Assembly: GCA_910577675.1 (NCBI GenBank)
Contig: CAJTOR010000008.1
Coordinates: 1-59,858 of the forward strand
DNA from: an uncultured Lachnospiraceae bacterium
Lineage (GTDB): Bacteria; Bacillota; Clostridia; Lachnospirales; Lachnospiraceae
Reading direction: 5' to 3'
DNA: 59,858 bases
A program made the translations under genes and the position numbers. Below, one piece after another: positions 34,422 to 44,031 of the stretch; within the stretch, counting starts at the first letter, position 1; the number at the start of each line of letters is the position of its first letter. The notes under the pieces are model-generated. The model was not told the origin of the DNA, made no database searches, and saw only the letters and a program-made list of their open reading frames with translations.

Positions 34422-35489
34422 TCATATCTCTCTTTTACTTCCTATGCTCTTTTCTCTTTGCTTCTTATCCCCTTTGCACTTCACATACTCTTTATATTTT
34501 TCATACATCGCCATCACCTTCTGCGCCAAAAGCTCCCGCAGGTACACCGGTTCCAGCACCTCCACCTGCGTACCGAAGGAAAGCAGGAAGGAGAGCACCC
34601 ATTCATCCACGGGCATCGGTGCCGCCACAAGGAAATCCCCGTCCTCCGTGCGTGTTACCTGGCTCTCCTCGAATTCATCGAACACCCGGTAAGCCATCCC
34701 GCGCGGAAAACGCAGCCGTACCAGGGGCGGTTCCCATTCTGCCAGCAGGCTTTCCCCACTCCTGCCCGCCCCATGTTGGTTTTCCTGCCCCAAAGCGGAA
34801 GATGCCTTTTTGTCCGGCTCGCCCTCGTCAGGCAATGCAGATTTCACTGCCCCTTTTGTTGTTTCCCGCCCCCATCCTGCGGGCGGCGTAAACCTCTCAT
34901 CAAGCAGCTCCCACTTTGAAATCCGGTTCAGTTTAAACAGCCGGAAATCATTTTTATCCGTGCACCATGCCTTTAAATACCACGCCCTCGACTTGTAGGA
35001 TAGCCGAAGCGGCCACACTGTGCGCACACTCTCCTCCCCGCCACTGCCCGCATAGACAATCCGCACACATCTTCGGTAAATTACTGCGCGTTTCAGCAAT
35101 TCAAATTTTTCATTGTCCCGTGTCTTTTCCCCCCATCTTGAAAAATCAACCTCGTACCATTCCTCCGAGGAAACCTGAAACAGCGCCGACAGTTTCTGCA
35201 AAAGCGCGTCGTAAGCGCCTGCCGCCGAAAGACTTTGCAGTGCCGATAATAGTTCCTTTCTCTCCTCCTCCGACAACAGCTCGCGGCTTAAAACATAATC
35301 CTCCATCATACGCACGCCGCCGTTCCTCCCCCGCTCCATATAAACAGGGATTCCCGCGGCACTTAGGGCATCCAGATCACGGTAAATTGTCCGCTCGGAT
35401 ACCTCAAGCTTTTTTGCAAGCTCCGGGATGGTGGTCTGCCCCTTCGCCAATAGATGGTAAACGATCCGGAACAATCTGCCTTCCTGCAT
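34422..35489 (-). CDS. WYL-domain HTH transcriptional regulator
   Basis: 355 residues. DeoR-type HTH at the N-terminus (TTIPELAKKLEVSERTIYRD, LDALSAAGIPV), WYL domain at about 130-215 (SYKSRAWYLKAWC) and a WCX-like C-terminus (VDEWVLSFLLSFG). An insertion of about 40 residues (SALPDEGEPDKKASSALGQ) lies between the WYL and WCX parts. WYL proteins sense small ligands or nucleic acid. It probably controls the ClbS/DfsB gene downstream. Confidence 0.88.
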   Translation of the reverse strand: MQEGRLFRIVYHLLAKGQTTIPELAKKLEVSERTIYRDLDALSAAGIPVYMERGRNGGVRMMEDYVLSRELLSEEERKELLSALQSLSAAGAYDALLQKLSALFQVSSEEWYEVDFSRWGEKTRDNEKFELLKRAVIYRRCVRIVYAGSGGEESVRTVWPLRLSYKSRAWYLKAWCTDKNDFRLFKLNRISKWELLDERFTPPAGWGRETTKGAVKSALPDEGEPDKKASSALGQENQHGAGRSGESLLAEWEPPLVRLRFPRGMAYRVFDEFEESQVTRTEDGDFLVAAPMPVDEWVLSFLLSFGTQVEVLEPVYLRELLAQKVMAMYEKYKEYVKCKGDKKQREKSIGSKREI

Positions 35490-35515
35490 GGGGCATCCCC
35501 TCCTTTCCCGCAGGA

Positions 35516-36153
35516 CTACAACAAATTCCCCGCTTTAGGCTCCCATGTACAAAACTCCGACGAATATTCTAACCCGATCCGGTGATAAAACTCCTGTTGC
35601 GACAGCACAACGGCTCTTTTTGCCCCAAGCCTTTTAGCGCGGGAAATGGCCTCATAGATCACTGCCCTGCCAAGCCCCAGCCGCCGACCTTATACCCCTC
35701 AGGAATATTGTAATGCAAATCTCTGTCAAGTGCAATCTGTAAAACATGATCGTTCGTATGTTTTTTCTCAAATCCCATTTCCCGGAGGACTTCGCACAGG
35801 GGAGCATCCAAAGAATTTACCTTAATCATCGGCTGTTCATCCGTGCGCAGTACATAAGCAACCATTTCCTTCAACAATTCCTTATCATTTTCTGAGTGGA
35901 TCAGGTATGTTCTGTCATGCCATCCGGTATCGTATGTCACAAGACCCACGATCCCGCCCCCGGAATTTCGGAACATGGCAATCGTTGTGAGCTTATCTTC
36001 CGCCAAATAACCGCTATCCATCATCCACTCAAACCGCCCCCAGTGAAAATGCTCATTGAGACCGCGATCCGAATCCCCTAATAAAAACTCATAAATCTCG
36101 TCATACTGCTCGTTAAACGGTGTCGTGCCCTTGTAATTTTCGATCGCGTACAT
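35516..36153 (-). pseudogene. GNAT acetyltransferase, internally deleted
   Basis: The 5' part from 36153 (AATGGAGGAAAAT ahead) encodes a normal beginning (MYAIENYKGTTPFNEQYDE) to YNIPEGYKVGG near 35680. The next bases are in a different frame and give the acetyl-CoA loop and end: RRLGLGRAVIYEAISRAKRL, GAKRAVVLSQQEFYHRIG, then YSSEFCTWEPK and a stop at 35516. About 80 central residues seem to be missing. The in-frame product would stop after GWGLAGQ. Confidence 0.8.
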
Positions 36154-36234
36154 ATTTTCCTCCATTCTGTGTTGTCGATGCACCCTCTCTGTTACAAAAC
36201 CATCCCCATCCTTTTTATCCGCAGAAAACAGGAA

Positions 36235-37176
36235 TCAATTTCCAAGTACCGACATCAACAATCCTTCCACAGCCTCCCTGCCGCGCAGCGTCTTAAGCCA
36301 GCGCACCGGAATCCCTTCTTCCCCGTACACAATCCCTGCAAGCCCGCCCACGACGCACGCCGTTGTATCCGTGTCGTCACCAAGCATTACCGCCTGTTTT
36401 ACGGCTTCCTCATAGCTTTCTGCCCGTGCGAGAATCATAAACGCGCTGCGCAGGCAGTCCACCACATACCCGGAACCGTTCCCCTGCCACGGCAGCTCCG
36501 GCCGCACGCTCCACTCCAATTCCCTCTCGTGATCCGGCATTTCCCGGTAAAGCTCCCGCAGAACCTTAACGGCGCGTGCAGGTGCCGGGGCAAATTCCTG
36601 CCCCGCGGTAAGATACCGCGCAGTAAGGCAGTACAATGCACAGCACACCTGATTGCAGGGATTACCGTGGGTGATCCGGCACTGGTCATGCGCGGCAAGC
36701 ACCAACTCCTTATCCGTCCCCCCATGCCAGAGCGCAAGCGGCAGCGTCCGCATCAACGCGCCGTTTCCCCTGCCGTCCGGGCGCAGGATACCGCATTTTT
36801 CAGGTGCAAGCCCAGACCGGTAAGCAGTAAGCGCTTCGCCGGTCTGGATGCCAACATCAAACACCTCGCCGTCCACCGCCCATTTCCCCTCCTCATACCA
36901 TGCAAGCAGCCTGTCCGAAAAATCCCCCAGACAAAAACGCCCGCAGACACTCAGGCTGTCGAGCAGACAGAGCGCCTGCGCGCCGTCATCCGACCAGGTT
37001 CCGGGCAGGATTCCCTGATGCGCCCGGGAAAAACCCTCCGGCGGGGTCATTTCGATCTCATGGTACGGCGGAATTTCATCGGCAGAATGAAATTCGTAGG
37101 GAACCCCTAGGGCATCGCCAACCAGCAAACCATATAATCCTCCGCGAATTCTGTACTGCCGTTGAATTTTTTCCAT
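36235..37176 (-). CDS. ADP-ribosylglycohydrolase family protein
   Basis: 313 residues. The metal-binding motifs of the DraG/ARH family are present: GDALGVPYEF, TWSDDGAQALCLLDSL near the N-terminus, and GDDTDTTACVVGGLAG near the C-terminus. The family removes ADP-ribose from proteins, nucleic acids or small molecules. GAAGGTTGCAGTATA lies ahead of the ATG. No partner ADP-ribosyltransferase is encoded nearby. Confidence 0.92.
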   Translation of the reverse strand: MEKIQRQYRIRGGLYGLLVGDALGVPYEFHSADEIPPYHEIEMTPPEGFSRAHQGILPGTWSDDGAQALCLLDSLSVCGRFCLGDFSDRLLAWYEEGKWAVDGEVFDVGIQTGEALTAYRSGLAPEKCGILRPDGRGNGALMRTLPLALWHGGTDKELVLAAHDQCRITHGNPCNQVCCALYCLTARYLTAGQEFAPAPARAVKVLRELYREMPDHERELEWSVRPELPWQGNGSGYVVDCLRSAFMILARAESYEEAVKQAVMLGDDTDTTACVVGGLAGIVYGEEGIPVRWLKTLRGREAVEGLLMSVLGN

Positions 37177-37311
37177 TATACTGCAACCTTCTTTCTTTTA
37201 ATTAAGACTTTATTTTCATTTCTTTTGATCTGTTATTCCGCCAAGCGTCAAAAATTCCTGACAATCCGGCAGCATGAGTTCCCGCCCTCCAGGAACCCTT
37301 TGGTCCCGCCT

Positions 37312-38157
37312 TTATACTTTCCTGCAAATGTACAGCAAATGATTGCTGTAGCCCTGCAATTCCTCCCGCTCACAGGTCGAGAAATGATATTTCATCCACA
37401 CCGCAAATTCCTCGTCCGTCAATTCGTCAATCTGTTCCATCATATGCCGCGCCATCCCGTCCGTCGCGATATTATGCTCCATCCTGACCGAAAACTGTGC
37501 CATCAGATCTTTTAACTCCTGAATATAGAAAGCCGCAAAGACCCCTTCCGGATAATTGATGATCTTGAAATTCCCGTCAAAATCCTTTCCCATCCCGTCA
37601 AGCAGATGATGGCCGCGCAGCGCCCAGTCAATCATGACCGAATCGCTTGACAGATACGCCACCGCAATGATCCCGCCCTTTTTCGTCACGCGGACTGCCT
37701 CGCTGACCGCCCGCTCCTGATCCCCCCGATCATACAAATGATAAAGCGGTCCTAACACCAGCGTCACATCAAATGTTTCGTCCGCCAGTTCCGGCAAATT
37801 TACTGCGTCCCCCCATCTCGCGCATATTTTCATCTCCGGCGTGATTTTTGAGCGCAAAATATCCAGATTACTCTCGACAAATTCAACCGCAGTCACATCA
37901 TAACCCTGTTTTGCAAAGTAGAGTGAATACCTTCCGGTTCCTGCGCCGATTTCCAGAATTTTTGTATCCTGGATACTTCCACTGCCACCCCCAACACCGG
38001 CAGATGGCAAATATTCCTCTATATACTTAATAGTAGTCAGAAATTCAACACTTCCATGTTTCGTTGACAACAACCGCGCATCCTCGTTGCAGATATTCGA
38101 ATAAAAGGAATTTAAGATTTTCTTCCGCCCTTCTTCCATCCCAACATCTTCCTTCAT
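37312..38157 (-). CDS. Class I SAM-dependent methyltransferase
   Basis: 281 residues. SAM-binding motif I is ILEIGAGTGRYSLYFA, the acidic loop follows strand 2 (VTAVEFVESNLD), and the motif near LVLGPLYHLYDRGDQE marks the catalytic region. A Gly/Ser insertion (SAGVGGGSGSIQD) precedes motif I. The C-terminal cap ends NHLLYICRKV. Start at 38157 follows GGAGGGCG. Acceptor unknown. Confidence 0.88.
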   Translation of the reverse strand: MKEDVGMEEGRKKILNSFYSNICNEDARLLSTKHGSVEFLTTIKYIEEYLPSAGVGGGSGSIQDTKILEIGAGTGRYSLYFAKQGYDVTAVEFVESNLDILRSKITPEMKICARWGDAVNLPELADETFDVTLVLGPLYHLYDRGDQERAVSEAVRVTKKGGIIAVAYLSSDSVMIDWALRGHHLLDGMGKDFDGNFKIINYPEGVFAAFYIQELKDLMAQFSVRMEHNIATDGMARHMMEQIDELTDEEFAVWMKYHFSTCEREELQGYSNHLLYICRKV

Positions 38158-38273
38158 CGTCAATCGCCCTCCAACCTCTCAATCTTACGGCATATTAGCC
38201 CGTCATCTAGTTTCCAGTTTTTACCATATCCTTTTCATTCTCTCAATGCACAAAGAAATTTCAAAATCCAATC

Positions 38274-38803
38274 TTACCTAAGCTTTTTCAACAGATACAG
38301 CACCAGATCATCGTCATTACAGCAATTCTCATACTGTCCGCAAACCTTCCCCCCGTATCACACCCCGCTGCCGTCCGGAATATATCCGCGCTTTATGTAC
38401 ATGCGCTGTGCGCTCCCGTAGCCGCCGTGCAGGCCGACACCCAGAAAACCGTATCTGCGTGATCCCCCGCAATCTTTTCCGCAGCATCCATCAGCCTGCT
38501 TCCAATCCCGCGCCTCTGGTATTTTACAAGCACGCCGAAATCCACAATTTCCGGATAACCAAGCCCGGCAAATGCGCCCCATTTTGAGTCGGTATAAATA
38601 TTGATATACCCTGCCACTGCCCCGTGAAATTCCGCTGCGAGCGCGACAGACCTGCCCTCCGCCCGGTCTTTCAGGCGCATAAGATATTTCTCAAGCCGCC
38701 CCTCGCCATCCCAGCCCTGCGCGATCTCACCGTCCGTGATGATCTGTGCGTCACTTTCCTGTAAATCCCGGATGATAACTTCACTATCCTGATAATAAAT
38801 CAT
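38274..38803 (-). pseudogene. GNAT acetyltransferase with frameshift and nonsense codon
   Basis: From 38803 the frame is normal (MIYYQDSEVIIRDLQESDAQ to YQRRGIGSRLMDAAEKIAG) until TVFWVSA near 38440, where it shifts. The other frame continues GVGLHGGYGSAQRMYIKRGY then IPDGSGV. A TGA stands where relatives have Trp, after which VCGQYENCCNDDDLVLYLLK ends at 38274. So there are two lesions: one frameshift and one TGG-to-TGA change. Few changes suggest recent inactivation. Confidence 0.85.
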
Positions 38804-38940
38804 AACCGTACCCCTTCTTATTTTTTGCGATATTCTTTGGCTTCTTTCCCTGCAGTATCTCGGTCTCCTTTTTTGCATTTCCGTTTTAATTCTTCCTTTC
38901 CCTGTCTTTTACGTTCCCTTGCAATATTCTCAGTTTTTTT

Positions 38941-39433
38941 ACTCCCTTTTCGGAAAAGTGTTCCTACTGCATAAAATTTGAAGTATAATGTATATTCCTG
39001 CATATGATTACCGATTTAGCACAATTTGTCACTGTCAAAATATAATCATACCGTACTTTTAGAAAATTTTATAAATTCATATGGCAATCCTATATCTTCA
39101 GAATATTTACAGATTTCTATCCTTTCGTCATCATTCATTTCGTCATAGAAAGGGCGATCTGATACTTTCCAGTATGTTTTAACTTCGTCTATTTTCAACA
39201 CATCACCCCATGGGGCAGTATATAATTCCCCGACTTTATATTTCCCGATTTCTTTATATACCCTCGTGGTATAACAATATCCTAGTTCATCTAAATAATT
39301 TTGAATTGACTCATATTCATGTTCAGGGAATGATATTTCTTCGAACATATAATAAACCTCCTAACAATGTAAAACACAAAATATGCATATTTATTTCCTC
39401 ATTTTTAGTGGGTACACAATTCCGAAAAGGGAG
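38941..39433. mobile_element. 493-bp element with 28-bp terminal inverted repeats
   Basis: The left end ACTCCCTTTTCGGAAAAGTG continues TTCCTACT. The reverse complement of the right end is ACTCCCTTTTCGGAATTGTG continuing TACCCACT: 24 of 28 bases agree. Both ends are flanked by runs of six or seven T residues, which could be a target-site duplication. The only gene inside is the 100-residue PUA-like protein; no transposase is encoded, so movement would need one in trans. Confidence 0.65.
39046..39348 (-). CDS. PUA/ASCH-like small protein
   Basis: 100 residues. CYTTRVYKEIGKYKVGELYT, then APWGDVLKIDEVK and YEFIKFSK resemble small PUA- or ASCH-like beta-barrels, which often bind RNA. AGGAGGTTTATTAT precedes the ATG. 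It is the single cargo gene of the TIR-flanked element. The family call is from overall pattern and is tentative. Confidence 0.6.
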   Translation of the reverse strand: MFEEISFPEHEYESIQNYLDELGYCYTTRVYKEIGKYKVGELYTAPWGDVLKIDEVKTYWKVSDRPFYDEMNDDERIEICKYSEDIGLPYEFIKFSKSTV

Positions 39434-39499
39434 TTTTTTTATTCCTTTGTCTGCTGCCAGCTTCACCCTGCCATTCATTTTTTCCGCACCGCGCACCCA

Positions 39500-39528
39500 T
39501 TGACCTGCCGAAAACCATATGGTAAAAT
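39500..39528 (+). promoter_or_regulatory. Sigma-A promoter of EamA gene
   Basis: TTGACC (39500-39505), 17-bp spacer, TAAAAT (39523-39528). It lies 47 bp ahead of the plus-strand EamA start and is the only clear plus-strand gene promoter in the window. Confidence 0.75.
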
Positions 39529-39574
39529 AGTCCGGGGATTTACAAATAAAATTTCAAATAAGGAGCATAAACCA

Positions 39575-40441
39575 ATGTGGCTTTTTACGGCGATCTTATC
39601 CGCGTTCTTTGCCGGGATCACATCCATTCTGGCAAAATGCGGTATCAAAAAAACGGATTCCGATACGGCAACGGCGATTCGGACAGCCGTTGTGCTGCTG
39701 TTTGCGTGTATCATGGTAGGAATTACCGGCTCCGCAAAAACCCTCCCTGCAATCAGCCCAAAATCCCTGCTCTTCCTGCTTTTCTCCGGGATGGCAACGG
39801 GCGCGTCCTGGATCTGTTACTTCAAGGCGCTCTCCCTCGGCAATGTGAACAAGGTTGTACCGATCGACAAATCTAGCACCATTCTTTCCGTGCTGCTGGC
39901 GATGTTCCTATTCGGTGAAACAGGACATCTCGCTGTCCGTCTCGCCGGAGTGGCAGTCCTTGCCGCGGGAATTTTCCTTATGGTCGAAAAAAAGGAAGCT
40001 GCCGCGCAAAAACACGATAACCGCTGGCTTTTCTACGCCATCCTTTCGGCAGTTTTCGCCGCACTTACCACGGTTCTTGCCAAGATCGGCATTTCCGGTG
40101 TGGAATCCAACCTCGGCACTGCCATACGCACGGCGGTCGTGCTTGTTATGGCATGGCTTATTGTCTTCCTGAAGGGAAAACACACGAAAATAGCGGAAAT
40201 CTCCAAAAAAGAACTTGCCCTCATATCATTTTCAGGTCTGGGAACAGGCGCTTCATGGCTCTGCTATTATTACGCCATCCAAAATGGTATTGTCAGTGTT
40301 GTAGTTCCAATCGACAAACTGAGTATCCTCGTCACCGTTTTATTCTCGCGCCTTGTATTCGGGGAACGTCTTAGCAGGAAAGCGTCGCTCGGGCTTATGC
40401 TTATGCTCTGCGGGACACTTATAATGGCAATCTGGTCTTAA
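39575..40441 (+). CDS. EamA/DMT family transporter
   Basis: 288 residues, ten hydrophobic helices in two EamA repeats (LFTAILSAFFAGITSILAK and LFYAILSAVFAALTTVLAK start the repeats). Conserved VVPIDK occurs in both halves. The family exports small metabolites or drugs; substrate unknown. Start at 39575 follows AAGGAG by 9 nt. Its orientation against all neighbours and its own promoter mark it as an independent unit. Confidence 0.9.
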   Translation: MWLFTAILSAFFAGITSILAKCGIKKTDSDTATAIRTAVVLLFACIMVGITGSAKTLPAISPKSLLFLLFSGMATGASWICYFKALSLGNVNKVVPIDKSSTILSVLLAMFLFGETGHLAVRLAGVAVLAAGIFLMVEKKEAAAQKHDNRWLFYAILSAVFAALTTVLAKIGISGVESNLGTAIRTAVVLVMAWLIVFLKGKHTKIAEISKKELALISFSGLGTGASWLCYYYAIQNGIVSVVVPIDKLSILVTVLFSRLVFGERLSRKASLGLMLMLCGTLIMAIWS

Positions 40442-40510
40442 AGCCGTCCCTGTACGAATGCTGTCCCCGCATGCACAAATTACCTGTCCGGCTCTTCCTT
40501 CCCGCCCAAA

Positions 40511-41155
40511 TCAATCCCCATCCATTTGCACTGCCTCAATTTCAGACAATGCCTCCTTTGCATCCCGCTCTTCGTTCAGCCGTTTTATATCCTCCGCGGT
40601 CAGTTTCCCGCCGCTGTACACCTTGCGCACTACTTCAAGATCAATGTCGGCTTCATAATAATATTTCGCCCACTCCGCCCATTCCTCCGCGTTCTTGCAG
40701 ATACAACTGAGCAGAAAATCTTTTCCGCCGTCGTCACCCTCTGTAATATTTTGCCGCCAGCATGCTGCCCCATAATCATACCACATACAAAAGGTCATAT
40801 ATTCTTTCTGTTCCCCATCTTCATAAATCTCCAGAAAATTTTCCGGAATTCCGGCGTAAGTTTCGGCAAAAAAGCTGTCATCCCATTCGTCCGCACCAAA
40901 CTGGTTCAAATCATTCTCATGGTCAAAACCGCGGATAAAAATACCGTTCTCCTCAAAGAAAATGTCCATCTCGTCACCGGAGCCGTTGCTGAAGCTGTAA
41001 GCTTCTTTTTCGGATGAATATTTCTGTACCCGGCGCAGCCAGGCATCCTCCTCGGAATTCATAATAATATCAAGAACCGCCATACATTTTAACTGGTGGG
41101 ATAATTCCTGTGGGGATAAATATTCTGCGGTTACAGCGATTATGTTTCGTTTCAT
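40511..41155 (-). CDS. Hypothetical acidic protein
   Basis: 214 residues, highly acidic, starting MKRNIIAVTAEYLSPQELSH. Tryptophan-rich centre (MTFCMWYDYGAACWRQN) and an EEWAEWAKYYYEADIDLE stretch. It resembles unannotated immunity-like or DUF-type proteins in Clostridia; family not named. GAGGGGAAGAAACC precedes the ATG. Confidence 0.65.
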   Translation of the reverse strand: MKRNIIAVTAEYLSPQELSHQLKCMAVLDIIMNSEEDAWLRRVQKYSSEKEAYSFSNGSGDEMDIFFEENGIFIRGFDHENDLNQFGADEWDDSFFAETYAGIPENFLEIYEDGEQKEYMTFCMWYDYGAACWRQNITEGDDGGKDFLLSCICKNAEEWAEWAKYYYEADIDLEVVRKVYSGGKLTAEDIKRLNEERDAKEALSEIEAVQMDGD

Positions 41156-41326
41156 GGTTTCTTCCCCTCCGCTTTATAACTTTTTTCCAGCCCGCCGCAC
41201 ACAAGACATTCTTTTCCGGAAGAATTTTGTGCAGCGAAGCAAAATATTTTAAATTTGGCTTTTTATATAATTTCATTGTAAATTCTATCAATTACCAGGC
41301 AAAACCCTGCTTTAACCCTGCCTGTT

Positions 41327-41902
41327 TTACAATTTCCTCTGCATAATCCGGAACCAGGATTTTTCTGCAATCTGCACAAACCCATGCTTTTCATACAGCG
41401 GAACCGGTCCGTGATACTGGTACTCGAAATCTCTGTCCGCAAACGGATAAGCCTCCAGCCAGGAATATCCTTCTTCCTTTGCATCCTGAATAATTTGCTC
41501 CAGCAGTTGATGCGAGATTCCCTTTCCCCTGTAACCTGGCGCAAGCTCAAAGCAGTACACCACTTTAATCTGCCCCCTGTGCGGGTTTTTCATTGTTTCA
41601 AACTCGCCCTCTGCCATAATCGGTCCGTAATCGACCTTGTCCCCGGCATTGCACCAGCCGATCGCCGCGCCGCCGCTGTAGACAAGGTAGCCCTGCATCA
41701 GACCATCCTCGACCATCTTTCTTGCCGTATTCCTCCGGAATTCCCGATCCTGAAAGGTTGCTTCATTTTCCTCCCGCGGCAGATGGCTTTCCAAGCAATA
41801 ACAGTTCGCCCATTCATCGTGGTCGGTAAACGCGACCTCTTCGAAATAGCGGAGGTATTCATCCGCCATGTCCGGTGTTAATTTTTTGATTTCAATTTCC
41901 AT
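41327..41902 (-). CDS. GNAT family N-acetyltransferase
   Basis: 191 residues. Opens DMADEYLRYFEEVAFTDHDE with a Cys/Asn-rich HDEWANCYC, as in a common Firmicutes GNAT branch. The loop is LAPGYRGKGISHQLLEQII and the end YEKHGFVQIAEKSWFRIM. GGGAGG is 14 nt ahead of the ATG. Acceptor unknown. Confidence 0.87.
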   Translation of the reverse strand: MEIEIKKLTPDMADEYLRYFEEVAFTDHDEWANCYCLESHLPREENEATFQDREFRRNTARKMVEDGLMQGYLVYSGGAAIGWCNAGDKVDYGPIMAEGEFETMKNPHRGQIKVVYCFELAPGYRGKGISHQLLEQIIQDAKEEGYSWLEAYPFADRDFEYQYHGPVPLYEKHGFVQIAEKSWFRIMQRKL

Positions 41903-42013
41903 AATTCTTTGTTAACCTCCCTTTTTGATTGCTTCAATGCTTGAAACTCTTCCGCTAATTGTCCCTCTGTAATACCATTTATTTGTCTGACTGTGTTATC
42001 TTTGCCAGACCCA

Positions 42014-42451
42014 TTAGGACAACCACTTCACCTTCATCACAAAATTACTCGCATTGCGATATCCGGCTTTGCCATAATATCTTTCATGACGCTCATCAAG
42101 AACCGCCTGCAATTCCACACAGGAAGCCCCGCGCTCCCTCACCTGCCGCTCTATTTCCTGCAATAGGGCACTTCCGATTCCTTTGTTCTGATGTTCGAAC
42201 GCAATAACAATTTCTTCCAGTGTATACCCGACGATATCATCGTATTGCTTAAAATATCCCATAACAAAACCGAGAACCAAATTCCCATCCTCCAAAATCA
42301 GGGAATAGGAATCTTCCATGCTCAGCACCTGATGAATCCGTTTCCCCGCGGATTCCTCCGTCCAGCACCCGTCTTCCTGATCGTTATAATACGCCAGGTA
42401 CATAGGCAAAACTGCTTTGATATCGGACAATTTCATTTCACGTACTTCCAT
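42014..42451 (-). CDS. GNAT family N-acetyltransferase
   Basis: 145 residues. The acetyl-CoA loop is AFEHQNKGIGSALLQEIERQ, preceded by GYTLEEIVIAF and followed by RHERYYGKAGYRNASNFVM. Opens MEVREMKLSDIKAVLPMYL. AGGAGGTTGGAAA precedes the ATG. Acceptor unknown. Confidence 0.88.
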   Translation of the reverse strand: MEVREMKLSDIKAVLPMYLAYYNDQEDGCWTEESAGKRIHQVLSMEDSYSLILEDGNLVLGFVMGYFKQYDDIVGYTLEEIVIAFEHQNKGIGSALLQEIERQVRERGASCVELQAVLDERHERYYGKAGYRNASNFVMKVKWLS

Positions 42452-42640
42452 TTTCCAACCTCCTGTCCGGTGGACTTCAGATCAGCTGCCAACTTTGTGG
42501 AACATGATCCTTTGTCCGTTCTTCTCTGTTCCTCAAAGAAATCCTGCATAGGATATTTAATCCTCCATGCATTCCGCATAATGGTTCCTCTGTGCACCGG
42601 AAATAGATTTCCCCCTGCCGCCTGCGTTTCTTTGCTTGCT

Positions 42641-43120
42641 TTAACTTTGCTTCCCCCGTCTCTTCCCGCTGATTTCCTCCACTGTCAGCTTCAGCACAGT
42701 GGTCTGCGGCACGACCGCCTTATTGTACGGAAAATCCCCCTGGCGGTAATGCTGCATCAATGCGCGCAGGGCATCTTCCTTTTCCTTTCCGGAAACAATC
42801 TCAATCCTGCCCCTCCCGACCACACTTTCATAATTCATCGCACAATTCCCGGATTCCTCATCCATAACCAGCCCATGCCCGCAATCCATCTCAAAACCGG
42901 CACGGTTGTCCTTTGCGATCAATTCATATTTCCGCCCCGAATCTGCCCCGTGAAAATACAGGACAACCTGTCCGCTTTCCGTTTTCATGCCGAAGTTCAG
43001 CGGTAATATGTAAGGATAGCCGCTTTCCGTGTCATTGAATGCCAGACGGCATACATCACATTTCTCCATCACTTCTAAAATCTCGTTTTTGTTGCTGATT
43101 TCCCTGTCACTGCGTCTCAT
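42641..43120 (-). CDS. Nim-like pyridoxamine-phosphate-oxidase-fold flavoprotein
   Basis: 159 residues. DVCRLAFNDTESGYPYILPL, LYFHGADSGRKYELI and GRIEIVSGKEKEDALRALM match the NimA-related branch of the pyridoxamine 5'-phosphate oxidase fold. Nim proteins are linked to 5-nitroimidazole resistance, but most chromosomal homologues have no proven role. GGGAGAAGTG precedes the ATG. Confidence 0.85.
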   Translation of the reverse strand: MRRSDREISNKNEILEVMEKCDVCRLAFNDTESGYPYILPLNFGMKTESGQVVLYFHGADSGRKYELIAKDNRAGFEMDCGHGLVMDEESGNCAMNYESVVGRGRIEIVSGKEKEDALRALMQHYRQGDFPYNKAVVPQTTVLKLTVEEISGKRRGKQS

Positions 43121-43194
43121 AAAACACTTCTCCCTAACAGATTTTTTAGTTTTCTAATGCTGTGCCCTGCCCCCAGAAGCTTCCGGCCGTTTTA

Positions 43195-44031
43195 TCACTT
43201 TATCCGGCAGCCCTGCTGAAACTCTGCTCCCTGCTGATCTCGGCCTGCCGTCCCGTCCAAATGCACCGCCCTCACCGCCACATACGAATTCATATATTTA
43301 TCAAACAGCCCGCCGCCGTCGCAGTCCTCAAACATATCCGTCAGCATGAAACCCGCCTTCATCAGCCCGCCAAGCTGTTCGGTGAGCGTGTGGCTGAATG
43401 CGAGCGGCATGCCGTTTTCCTGCTTTGCCTGTATCTGCTCCCTCGTCAGATCCCGCAGCGGATGAAACGGTAAGGTATGGCGTGAAATCAGAAAATCCTC
43501 ATTCTTAAAATCCGGGTCAAAAAGGAAAAATTCCTCCTTGACAAACGCCATCATCAGGATTCCGCCCGGGCGGATCACCCGCGCGCATTCCCTCCACAGC
43601 GGCAGAATATCCTCGATATAGCAGTTGGATACCGGGTGAAAAATCATATCAAAGGAATTGTCCGGAAACGGCAGGGGCTTTGCCATATCCGCACGGACGA
43701 TGTTAATTTTATAATTCTCCCGCTTTGCGACATATTTCTCATTTGCAAGCTGGTGCTCCGAAATATCTACAACCGTGACACTGGCCCCATGCGCCGCAAA
43801 GACCGGACACTGCTGCCCGCCGCCGCTTGCAAGACCAAGCACATCTGCTCCCGCAAGCTTTGGAAACCATTCCCGCGGAACCTTTTTTATACCTGCAAGT
43901 GTAACGTCAAGCGCACCGTTTTTCGCCGCGATATATTCTTCATGACTGATTGCCGTGGACTTGTCCGTAAGACATTCGTTGATATTATCCCAGATACTTG
44001 CGTTAAAACTTATGTAATCCATATTTTTCAT
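43195..44031 (-). CDS. Class I SAM-dependent methyltransferase
   Basis: 278 residues. Motif I is VLGLASGGGQQCPVFAAHG, strand 2 VTVVDISEHQLANEK, then FDMIFHPVSNCYIED and an INIVRADM acidic loop. The C-terminal tail after YVAVRAVHLDG is an unusual Gln/Gly-rich extension of about 20 residues. ATGAGGTGAGTTTCT precedes the ATG. Acceptor unknown. Confidence 0.87.
   Translation of the reverse strand: MKNMDYISFNASIWDNINECLTDKSTAISHEEYIAAKNGALDVTLAGIKKVPREWFPKLAGADVLGLASGGGQQCPVFAAHGASVTVVDISEHQLANEKYVAKRENYKINIVRADMAKPLPFPDNSFDMIFHPVSNCYIEDILPLWRECARVIRPGGILMMAFVKEEFFLFDPDFKNEDFLISRHTLPFHPLRDLTREQIQAKQENGMPLAFSHTLTEQLGGLMKAGFMLTDMFEDCDGGGLFDKYMNSYVAVRAVHLDGTAGRDQQGAEFQQGCRIK

Noticed and set aside
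38818..39003. 61-codon Lys/Arg-rich frame on the minus strand
   Set aside because: It crosses into the inverted repeat, has no good ribosome site and looks like low-complexity sequence rather than a protein.
41070..41291. Basic 73-codon frame upstream of the protein at 40511
   Set aside because: It overlaps the ribosome site and start of that gene in another frame and has no recognisable features beyond its charge.
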